64,000 nt of DNA, taken from NCBI GenBank assembly GCA_000499405.2, contig HG738139.1, forward strand, positions 7,526,616-7,590,615, written 5' to 3'. The notes under the pieces are model-generated. The model was not told where the DNA came from. It ran no database searches and was given only the letters and a program-made list of their open reading frames with translations. Source of the DNA: Onchocerca volvulus. Its lineage: Eukaryota > Nematoda > Chromadorea > Rhabditida > Onchocercidae. The position numbers and the translations under genes are program-made. Positions 41,576 to 53,000 of this stretch are shown here, piece after piece (within the stretch, counting starts at the first letter, position 1; each line of letters begins with the position of its first letter).

Positions 41576-44107
41576 ATGGCATCAGTCGATTCTTTAGTTG
41601 ATGATTTTATCCGGCAAAATTCTTCAAGAAAAATTGTCTTAATTACGGTTAGCTTTTGAATTAGATTTGATGATCTTTATTTCACAGATTTCGTTAAATT
41701 TTTGTCCGAGTGTCTCGATTAACTTATTCCTTAAATCTTTAATCTTAGTAATTTCAAACATGAAGGCACGACATCGATGGAAATGATATAAATCGAGAGT
41801 GTTAGTATCGCTAATTCAACCATACTTAGCAGATGAGGAATTAGTATGGATATCTTCATATCCATATGTAATTTAATGCTGAAATAGACTGTTATAGAGC
41901 GGTGGTACTACAGTACCATTGGAAAAGAAGATGGTTCGATTTATTGATAATTTTTCCATGGGCACACGAGGTGCTGCAAGTGCCGAGTGAGTCTTTCCAC
42001 CATATATTATAATGAAAATCAAAGGCGAGATTTCAAGAGATTTTTGCTTTTGCTTTTATTTTCTCGAGAATTTCATTTTCATTGTAAATGCAGCCTCAAT
42101 TCTGATTTGGGTAGTACAAATTCATTTATTTCTAGTACCTCACTAACTCTTAGTACTCACTGGTGTTCAGAATTATTATGCTATTTATTCTTTCGAATTG
42201 GAACTCTTTGCTAGATAATATAATCAGTAATTTTTTTTCAGATATTTCCTGATGAAAGGCTATGCTGTAATATTTTTTCACAGAGATAATTCTCTGAAAC
42301 CTTTCAGACGGAAGTTCTGTAATTTATTTGATCATTTAGTTGTGAGTAACTCAGGGAAGATTGAAGGCTTGTTAATCACATTTCGTTTTATATTCTTTCT
42401 CTTATTATTAATGAAAATCATGTCGGTACACAGATCTCAGCATTATACTGAGGATTTTAAAACAAGTTTCATTATGTAATGTTATCCACTTTTTGTTTGA
42501 TCAAGATATTGCCGTCCATCTTCTGAAAAGTTTTCCAGGAGGAAAGAAAGAATATGACTTTGAACCTTGCCCTATAAAATCTGTTGAATATTAAAAATTG
42601 ATTGTATTTGCATCTAAACTTTACTCTTCATAAAATTCTGAAAATTTAAGAAATTTGAATGTTGCACTGAATTGTAGTTCAAAATATGCCTGGTTTATTG
42701 GAAGCTTTGGTGTTGAACAATGAGCTTTCTGATCGACTCCTAATGATATCATTCGTCGATGTATCCGTTTATCTGATGACCCTTGAATTGATTTGCCTTC
42801 GTCTTCGGTCTTTGAATTCAGCTCTTCTAATTTATCTTGCTGCTGCTGTTTCGGATTTTTATATATCTGAGGAGAATTTGGTACTTCTTTTCAAGTTTTC
42901 AAATCATTTATTTAAATCTGTCAACTAATAACTATGGCTTTTTGATTTTCAAGTGCTAGAAATAAGAACGCACAATTTTTCTGGGATATTTCGTAATATT
43001 TTTCGACACATCGTTTCAGCCAGAACATAAGATTCCCTCAAATCAAGAAGGTTTGCAGTTATCGCTCAATATTGTTCCCAAAATTTTGCAAAAACTGGTC
43101 AAAGATATTGTGCCACAAGCATTTGTCGTTTCATTTAAGGTACTTATTTCATTCTAAATATCTGTCAAGAAAGCTCTTAAGAAGAATTGACAATTTTCGT
43201 AATTTTTTAAATTATTCATGAGATTACTACATATTGGATAGTAAAATTTGAAGCGCCATACCCGACTTTATGTTTCAACACATCATAGCTTAAGTTCACA
43301 AATATTTTTGGTATCTGTTTCGATAGCTTGGAAGATATATTAATAGATAGTCTTAATTTAAATTTTTCAGATCCAACTATTAGTATGCTGCTAAGCATTG
43401 TGGCTCCAAAAATGTTTTACATATTTTGATGTATATTTAATTTTTTTATTTCTAATTTTTAGCTGGAAACTGATGAAACGATATTAGTTAGTAAAGCGCG
43501 TCAAGCCCTTCAAAAATATGGACATCAGGTGAATCCATGCTATTAAAGGGATAATCCTAAGTTCAAAGTTCCGACCTGATTTTGAAGAATTCTTTAAAAC
43601 TTTTCTATAGATGAACATTCCTGCTGATGTAGGAATCTTATGAAATCTAGTCTTTACCATGTTTCTTTATGCTGAACTGCAATTAGAACAGGTTTAAAAA
43701 GATGATTGTTGTGATAGCTATTTGAAAATCCCATACTTTCGTTTCTAATTATCAAAATGTCGAAATTTTTTAAAAGCTGCATATTGGGCATGAAATGAAA
43801 ATCAAGTTTTGAGCACAGTGGATCAAATCTCTATGCTGAGGTACAATTGTTTATTATACACAGTCGTTCACTGATTTTTGCCACTGCTCATTTTCACTAA
43901 TTAAAAAGCAGAGCATATTTATTACAGCTAGTAATTGGAAATATACTGGATACACGGAAAGAGCGAGTAACATTTATCAGTAATGGGGACAACGCGGAGA
44001 CAATACATTTAAACGATGAACAAAAAGCTAGAGGTGTTGAAATCGAACAACTGATTGTTGATAAACTTGTTGAAATGCATGACAAATTATTCCTCAACAC
44101 CAAATGA
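41576..44107 (+). CDS. PPCS: phosphopantothenoylcysteine synthetase (coenzyme A synthesis)
   Basis: Seven exons: 41576-41647, 41898-41986, 42242-42366, 42678-42880, 43020-43139, 43463-43528 and 43928-44107, 284 residues, near the 311 of human PPCS. It joins cysteine to 4'-phosphopantothenate, the second step of CoA synthesis from pantothenate. Family landmarks: SGGTTVPLE and [18 protein letters not shown] at 25-54, [10 protein letters not shown] at 148-157, PEHKIPS at 164-170, IVPKIL, FVVSFKLETDE at about 199-208, and [11 protein letters not shown] near the end. Intron 3 starts with GC (GAAG|GCTTGT, donor at 42367); the GC site is needed to restore frame into MPGLLEAL, the counterpart of the family's LPGFAEAL. 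An alternative GTGAGT 23 bases earlier gives the wrong frame. AATAAA lies at 44220-44225. Confidence 0.93.
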
Positions 44108-45450
44108 AAAAATAGTGAAAGAGATATATTTCATCTAGAAGATGGGCTGAATATGGTTGTACTTTAATTATATTCTTTATTTTAATTAGGGAACTATAAT
44201 TCCCTAAATTTGTTTTTTAAATAAAGATTCTGGTAAAGATTTCCCTAACAGCTGTAGTTCCAAACTCAGTTTTCGAGACGCTTGGTGGTCTTTTTGTTTA
44301 AATGTAATATGAAACTAATTAGAGGGTGTAATAGGAAACTAGGATCTAATCAAGAAAATGAATTTTAAATGAGATGAGAGACATCAAAAATAATCTCTAA
44401 CTTCGTTTTGTATTTATAATCTCAATCTCCAGCAAACGTGAGAGTAACAAGAAATTATTTTTAAAAACTTTGATTAAGCTTTTGGGATAACTTTGTTTCG
44501 AAATTGTGGAAAATTATTAATGTTCCTATCCCCAATAATACATCTTTAGATAAGTCATTGTTTGCAGGAAAAAATAAGACCTGCAAAGCCAGCATAAATG
44601 TTAAAATTCTTCGGGGAAATCCTGAACATCTCCAAAATCCAGAAGTAGATCTTAGAGGTCATCAAACAGCTATTGCAGCGCCCTGAAAATAAAATGAAGA
44701 AAAAGATGTTTTGAAAAAAAAAAAAAATGAAAAAAACTGCAAATGTATAGTGAGCACTACAAACTTTTCGGGATGTTAGTAGATTTTTGTATTTCACTCT
44801 TGTTAATCTTTCAAAAGAAGGAAGTAGTAGTAAACAACTTTCAAGTATTTTCATTAAAGAAAAAGAATTTCATTTGTTCCCTGTTATTTGTTGGGAATAT
44901 AAAATGTCAGAAGGAATTATATCAAAATTAAGAATATGATTAAAAAAGAAATGCATAAGCAAACTTTTATTTCACTTCTGCACCTTAATCTTCGAGATTA
45001 TATACATCATATAATCTATATTAACTACAAAATGGACTGATAGTTCTGCTGAATAATGAAGAATAACAATAATTCTTAACTTTATATTTAGTGATTTTAT
45101 GAACATTTAATGTTCATTTCTTTCACACATAAAAACATGCAAAAAAGAAAAATAATATAGTTATCTCTAATTCTTGTATATTTCTCTTGATTCATATCAC
45201 TCACTATTCGCTTAAAACAAATCTATTCCTGATTATTCCAACCCACTCTTTCACATATAAATATACAGAAATCTTCCTACACTAATTTTGGCAATTTTTC
45301 TAAGCAATCTTTGAAAGACAGAGATGAAGAAATATGATATTGTAGTCTTTAAGTATTTAAAATGAGGATGGAAGCTCTTTAATCTATTCAGAATCATAGC
45401 AAGGATAAAAGTCATGCTAGTAATAACTGCAGTCGAATCATCCCAAAAAT
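44108..45450. other. convergent intergenic stretch
   Basis: Between the 3' ends of PPCS (plus) and ARPC1 (minus). The plus-strand open frame 44504-44686 follows a plausible acceptor and contains NPEHLQNPEVDLRGHQ, but no partner exon was found and I do not recognise it. Otherwise AT-rich. Confidence 0.45.
44220..44225 (+). terminator. PPCS polyadenylation signal
   Basis: AATAAA 113 bases after the PPCS stop codon, the first canonical signal on this strand. Confidence 0.6.
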
Positions 45451-48400
45451 TTACCTGACAATATTCAATCGCTGCCTGAAACTCAATCTGATACACTTTA
45501 GGTTCATTCTCATATTTTTTCCAATCTAGTTTTTTAATTGATTAAAGCACAAATTAAAATTATTATATTTTAATCAATTTATACACATACATATAATGAA
45601 AACTAACCTTTAAATCCCACAATGCGACTAAGCCATCTATTGCACACGTACTGAATTTTTGCATATTATCATTACGACCGCTGTGTGGCAGAATTTCTCT
45701 GAAATTTTGTAGTCGGACTTAAATTTTTTTCATGAAAATGTTCAATCGGCCATATTCCTTTATTTGAAATGAAGTTAATTTCAGTGCAACTGAAATATTT
45801 TGAAGGCATTTTTTGAATAATAATTCATTGCCTTCTCCATTCATTTCAATATACATTTTGGTATACCATACTGAAATAGGAAGTCAAGAAATTTTCACGT
45901 TATGGCATTTTGATGCATCGTTCTCAGGCGTATGTCAACGGCTTCAACAGCTGCATTTCGATCAATATTACGGAATTTTTGCATTGCACTATTAATATTT
46001 GCCGATTTTTGCTCAGATGGAATATCAAGTTTTGTTACGAATTTGAGTTGATCGTCTGAATACATGAACAGCATAGGAGAATAATCATGGCCCTAAAATA
46101 TCTGTCTACTTAAGATATATTTTTATATTTTGCTCAAGATTTCGACTCTTAATGAAATTCTGAACAAAACAAACAGAAAATGAAAAAACATACAGCTGCT
46201 ACAAGGCTATTTTCGGTGACCCATTGAATGGAAGTGAAAGGCAAGTAAGCAGTACGCAGAACAACAGCTTCTTCTAATGAGCGATTAGTATCAATGACGG
46301 CAACAGTGGAGTCATGAGCGACATAAGACAAACGACAACCAGATGGTGAAAATGCAACATGATGAATCCATCCAGAACTCTTTGCCTAAATCCTGTCAGA
46401 AAATTAAGGAACAACGTCTATTACATAACCTTGATCCTTTTTCCATGAAAACAAAAACGAAATATGACTCAAAATTTACAGGATTTCACAAATTACACAT
46501 TATGAAGCAAAAACATTATCACATCCTTAAAATATTGAAGAAATGTTTCTGATTGTTTTAAATTCAAACCATACTTCACACATCAAAGCACCAAAAGGCA
46601 TTTTGGTACCCCACGGATTCGGTGAAGGCTTTTCGTCCACTTCCTTCACATAAGCAGAGAAAACACGAGCCTAAAATATTCAGACTAACTCAGAATGAAT
46701 AGTACACAACATAATATGGAAAGAATTTGATACAAAATACGATTTGTTTGAATGAAATACATGAAGCAACTGCTGAATAAATTTTTAACAAACTCAAACA
46801 CCATTATCTCACAAACATTTTCTATATTTTGTATAACGATTTGAATAGTTTCAATTTCTCAAAAACTCAATGAGATCTCTTCCACTCAGCATTTACCCAC
46901 TGCAACCGATAAAGAAGGAAACTTTTACTGTGTAGGAAACTAGCATATATCATAGCCTTATTAACATGTGCAAACATAATGGTAACAATGAAAATTAATA
47001 AAAGATTTTATGTCAATCGTCAGAACTACCTTGAAATCGCATGCACCGACAGCAAGCAGTACGTTATTGGGATGCCAATCAATGCATGTAACGGTGGAAC
47101 GAATCGGTTTTTTGATCTGTTTACAAATCCACCAATCATTCTCCCTTTCATAGTAACAAACTGATACTAATTTAGCTCCGCTACCAACAGCAAATTTATT
47201 TTCTGCAGAAAAATTATTTCAACTATTTAATATTTTTGTTGATCAGTTCTTCCTAATAGAATTGAGTAAATTCCAATAAGCAAAAGCCAATGAACAAATG
47301 TAGAAAGATTTTTTCAAAAAACTTTTTGAAAAGTCACTTGAGAAAATAAATTATATATTAATTATATATTATATATTAATTGAATCAATGCTGTATCCAG
47401 CTCAATCTCTAAATGAATTTCTGAGATATAAATATTGCATCACAAATGTAACAGCTTTCGATATATACTGATGTCATAGATCAACTTGAATTAGTTCAAT
47501 CTTTGACTCACAAATTAGACTTGAGAAATAATCAGTCAAATATGGTGCAAGAAAGATAACGTGAATGGTTCTCATTTTCTAAATTATTAGTTTGAAATTG
47601 AAATGGTCATCAAAATATTAACTAGATTTTAAATAATTGATGAAAAAACAAACCATAAGGTGACCATCTAACGCATGTTGCTGCTCTCTGCATACGTACA
47701 ACAACTAATTCAGGTTTCCAATGCTCTCCATCAAAGGTCCATACAAAAGCATTTTTATCCTGAATATTTTTTAAAAAAAAAAAAGTTAATAAACTGCGAT
47801 AAAAGATAATGAAGTAAAAAGGGACTTTACTTCACAAAGAAGAAGGTCTATAAAGAGGAAATATGAAGCATAATTTTGTGTATTACTACCAAATGTTGCC
47901 AATGATTCGAACACAAAAGTCTTAACAAATGATAGAAAATTATAAGACATAAAAATATCACTCGGATGCATGAATTTCTTCATGAAAAAACAGCAAATAT
48001 AACACTTACCTGTGAACATGAAACGATACGGTTGGTTTTCGGTGCCCAATCTAGACCAGTTATCGGCAAATCATGTTCAGCCAACAATGCCGCCAGCGTC
48101 CATCGTCCATTTTGCCATCGAAATACATGAATTTCGTTATTTGATGGTGAAACAGCGAGCACTAGAAATAAATGGCAGTGATTCAGGAATATTTAAATAT
48201 TAGCAAAATATACATATAAAAGTCTAAGTTTCTTTCTAAAAGAAATGATACATACATATCTTCGATTTTTTCAAAAATATTTTTTAGAAAATATAAAGAA
48301 GTAGATAGAGGATAAGGCAAAGGATAAAACGAAGTACTTGAGATATCCAGCTTGAATATAGTTTAATTTTGTTCAAATTTTAAAAAAAAAGTATTGTGTT

Positions 48401-48637
48401 GAAAAAGAAAGAAAAAGAAAAAAAAGGAAACAACGATTAACCAGAATTTTGATAAAAAAGCTGTTGTAAATTCCTTGAAAAACTTCTAATGTGGATGATT
48501 CTCTATTCAGTAATGATGGACACTGGTCAGCGACGTATACAAACAAAAGACAACAAACTTGTTCGATCTCGATTCCATGCATGGCACGATATCGGACCTA
48601 TTCCCAGATTCCATTGCTGTACAGGAAACGTAGACAT
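45451..48637 (-). CDS. ARPC1: Arp2/3 complex subunit ARPC1 (WD40)
   Basis: Nine exons: 48559-48637, 48010-48161, 47654-47759, 47030-47202, 46575-46670, 46194-46385, 45899-46092, 45608-45698 and a less certain 45451-45525, about 385 residues (human about 370). The seven-bladed propeller is evident from [88 protein letters not shown], and a final [19 protein letters not shown]1 is the WD40 scaffold of Arp2/3, which nucleates branched actin. The first exon was placed by the match to the family's [12 protein letters not shown]. The last exon gives a basic tail in phase 0; an overlapping frame ([15 protein letters not shown]) looks equally coding, so the C-terminus is unsettled. Confidence 0.93.
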
Positions 48638-50034
48638 TCTTTATGTACAACTTTTCTTCAGTAGCGGCGTCTCTAAAAACAGATTCGAATAAACAAGCCT
48701 TATATTCAATGTATGTCATGCACAGCTCGGTAAATATATTAGGATTAATGATTGTCTTGTGACACATCCCTTTGGGGGAGGGTAATCTCTCGAAACATCC
48801 GAGAGTACACCCTACCACCAACCCAGAAATAAACCGCCGCGATTCCGCGTATTCTTCGGGAATGGAATAGAACAGAGTGATGGAGTCATAATTGTTCGGA
48901 GATTAAGAAGATCAGGAAATAATATTTGAATGAAGGAGACCATAGAAACTTCCGCATATTACAAAGCCATCTGTGCGGGTACGCAATAGATGAGTAATGA
49001 TGGCGAGGTTAGAGATGTAGAGAGAGAGTGATATAATATGAGATGGAGATTGATAAAGTCATACAGACAGAGTGCTTCTAAATACTGTTGATTGAAATGA
49101 CGAACGATGACTGGACGTGGAATGGCCCATCCAAACGATTGAGGTTATTTTCCTCTCAAATCCAAGTTTTCGTTTATGTCCTTCTGAATCTTACCACATT
49201 TAGCAAGGATCTGAAGTTCCAAGTGGCTGTGTGAAAGTATTTCAGTATTTGGGCCTGAATTGTTTGAATGTTAAGTTTGCATGCTGGAACTTTCATCTCA
49301 ATAGTATCGATATGAACCTATAAATTAGAGTAGTCTAAGTCTCAGCCGAGTAAATTCCGAAAGGAAAAATTGCTAATGCTTTGTTGTTGTCTCATTTTAA
49401 TAAATTGCAAAGACAGTTAACTTCAATAAAAGTGAGCAAAACTTACAAACATAATTAATAGGAAGTCACAGGAATTTAATTTTATGTTCAAGCTCGTTTG
49501 TTCTGAATAAGCTCTCTTGTCCTCTCTATCTCCTATCCGACTCTTCCAAATTCGCGGCCATTTATTTTCTTTTTCTTGGCCGAGGAAATATGACAGAATC
49601 ATCGACTTTATGCAAAACGATTATAGCAAAGCTGATTTTATGCAGAAATATGAATAATATATTCTTAGGAAGCATATTTTTACATACAACAAGTGCTAAG
49701 CGATTATAAGTGACTTGTGGATAAGCAAACAAAGATGATGAACATAGAATCCCGTAATTTATGAACGGGAACGCTTATATACAGGCAATCTCTTCGCATA
49801 CAAAGATATATCTGCCGTAAATTATTAATTCTCAAAAAATTTTAGAATTTAAAATAATTTAATTCGGAGCAAGAGCTGCAGAATGATAATTTACTTCCAA
49901 ATATTTCAATTCATAAAAATTTCTTTCTTTTTATCTACTAGCATTTCATTTCCTTTGAGTAGAAAAGAATTTAACAAATAGCATTCGGTTATTCGAACAT
50001 GATATTCTTAAATATTTAAATTTTTGACGTCATG
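48638..50034. other. intergenic stretch
   Basis: Separates ARPC1 from the upstream CENP-B-like gene, both on the minus strand. The part at about 48760-49130 is less AT-rich and GA-rich and probably holds the ARPC1 promoter. No exon seen. Confidence 0.45.
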
Positions 50035-53000
50035 TTAAATTCTGCTGGATATCTTTTCGGTTGCCTTTCGCTGTGCAGCTATTGCGGCCAAACTTTTCTG
50101 CAGTTCTACCAGCACCGGTAACAGATTGATGTTGTTTGAAACAATGTAAGCACGCAGAGTGTCTATAGCTTGTGCAACCTGAAATGGCCAAAAAATCTAA
50201 AGCATACTTCCCATCTAAATGATAGAGCTTTACTTCTCATATATCATTAGGTTTTTTGCTATAAAAAAGCGAGAATTTTTTGGCTGAATGATTGTAAAAA
50301 AAAATGACTTGTTATCGTTTCTAAAAAATTAGGTACTATTTGTTACTATTGGATTAGTAGTGATAGTTTTGAACTCATTAATGCTCTCAGTATTAGCATC
50401 AAAAGTTTATGCGATAGTGATCAATAAAAAGTACCTCAATTTCATTTACACGATAACAACACGTTTCGAGCAGTGCTTGAACTGACGATGCACCAATTTC
50501 GGAAGCATTTACTGTTGGAAGTAATGAATTTTGTTCTACAATTACTAAAATTAATAAATACTAGATTAATGAAGATAAAATGAGCAAGGAAAGGAATTTA
50601 ATTTTGAAAATGAAAGCTGACTAGATTAATTATTGAATCCTAATCCCTACAGCTTTCTAAATTAATTAGTCCAATGTAATACTTCGGAAAAATTGTGAAA
50701 TAAAATGAATAAGCTTCATGTGTATTCGCATAAATCTGAATTTAAAAAAGCCACAGAAATATGAAATTAAATTCTTGTATTTATCAAATTATGCTTAGAG
50801 ACAAGAAACTGACATTCTGCTTACTCATTTATCCTTCAGTAATACATCTAACTACTTATAGTAAACAATATTTGATTACATGAGTTATAAAAAAGTCTAG
50901 ATTTAAAAAAAAAAAAAATCGAAAGTCTATAGAAGTATATATAACAAAATTCATTAGCAGCTATTTTTAGAATAGTTTTATAGGTATACAAACGTTTTTG
51001 CCGTTTAAACATCTATATAATTTTAAGCAAGTATCATCATTCAGAAAATAAGCGATTAAAATAAAAAATTCAAACGAAGTTAAATTAATACTGGCTTATT
51101 TGAAATTTTCGAATAAAATTATAAGGAGGAAACAAAACCATTCATGACTGATGGGTCTGGTAAAAGTCGCTGTATATCTAGTGGACTGGTCGTCCGAATT
51201 GCCGCTGTCGCCTGAGTTGGACTTGTCACTGCTATAAAAAAAAAAATCATATAATTTACATTTGAAAGGATATGCCTTTTTGGATAAGCGAAATTTTTCT
51301 AAACACATGACAAACATGATTAAATGATAAAATCAATCAAGATTATGAATATGGGGCGCATTTATCCACATACATTATAATAGATTGTAGGAGTAATAAT
51401 TATAAACAAGCTTTCATGCTGATTTATACCACTATTAGATCCATTGTTTGAAGCAAGAACAGCGGCATCTGTAGCATCCATCAAGAATTTATTTGCATCT
51501 AGTACAGTGGATAACGAACTGCTGTCTCGAGTCAATCTCGGACTCGGAGTTGTTGATCGAGCTGAAAAAAATTGAATTTTAGGAACGAATGTGAAAGTCA
51601 AATAAATACTTACATTACTTACATAAATTTTAGAAGAAATGTAACATCTTTAAGCAAAAAAGAGACTTCAAACTAGGAACCATTTCAAAAATCATGTGAT
51701 AGCATCGGCTTAATGCTCGATAATAATTTGAATTTTAGCATGTTATTTGGAAATAAAAAGAAAAACTAAAGTGGATAATGAAAACAACATGACATGAAAA
51801 AAAGTATCTCATCAAAATATATTTATAGAATTTCTGAAAAGAAAAAATACAGATTTTTATTTCCAAGCCATCATTTACGGAGTTTGCTTCCTCAGGATCC
51901 GCTTCGTAAATCACTGGTTTTCCAGTCATCGCCTTGAGATCAATGCAGTGACGCCTTTTGAATGAATCTAACCAACCCTCAGAAGCTTTGAAACTATGCA
52001 GTCCTGAAATTACTTGAATGTTCAACAGAATTCTGAAATTACTGAAAAGAGTCATTAGAAAGATCTTCGATTAGAATGAAGATATATTTTAACGTTTGTA
52101 GACTAGTATGACAATGATGCATTTTTTTTTCCTGTAGTTTTCTTCTTCAACTTTTTCAGATTAATTTCTTCAGAAGCTGCTAAAAACAATTTAAAACAGA
52201 AGTTAGAACTGAAGCAGGTATAATTCAAACTCAACGAAGAAATAAAACTCGTGCAGTCTTCAAAATATTCATTTGACTGATTCTTACCTAATTCATGTGC
52301 TATTTTCAAAGCCTGTTCTTTCAATTGTCGACCATTGAGCCAGATCTTCTGGTCCCGGCACTGGCAAAAATAATTCCACATTTGCATATTTAAACGCACA
52401 TAAACAGTGCGACGTCGTTTTAAGGTGAACAAATCAGACCAATTGGTACGAAATATCGAAATACGATTTGACAATATATCAGCAATCTATAAAGAATGTT
52501 CATGAATTCGCAACTTATTTATTTACTTATAAATGGATTCGAATTTTTTTTATTTGATTGCACTGACATTTTTATAAAAAATTGTGAATTAAATTGATAG
52601 TTAGGTACGTAAAATTTTATTCAAATTGATGAATTTTCCTCTAAATATTCATTTTCAAAATACCTGCAACTTGCTTACTCCATACTTCTCTTCGATTTCA
52701 TGCGGTAACATTCCTGCATCAAAATCAGCTAAAATCATGTGTTTTTCTTCTTCGCTTAGCTCTCTATTACTGTTTGTTGTTGTGCTGAAAATCTTACTAT
52801 AAGTAAACCAATAAGTTTGTATAATAATACTTCTTTCTTTCAAAATTGAACATCTACTAAAATTAGCTACCTGCATTCCAACATTTCAGTCTCTTCTAAC
52901 AAGTTTTCTCTTTCTCCATTTAGATTCTCCATTTTTTTATTCGAATTATCAACAGCTGCTGATGATTGCAATACTGATAAACCTTAAAAATATTAGCATT

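Noticed and set aside
42343..42348. GTGAGT as donor of PPCS intron 3
   Set aside because: Consensus is good but the resulting phase leads to a stop and loses the MPGLLEAL match; the GC donor 23 bases later fits.
44504..44686. 60-codon plus-strand frame with NPEHLQNPEVDLRGHQ
   Set aside because: No matching upstream or downstream exon and no recognised motif; lies in the PPCS 3' flank.
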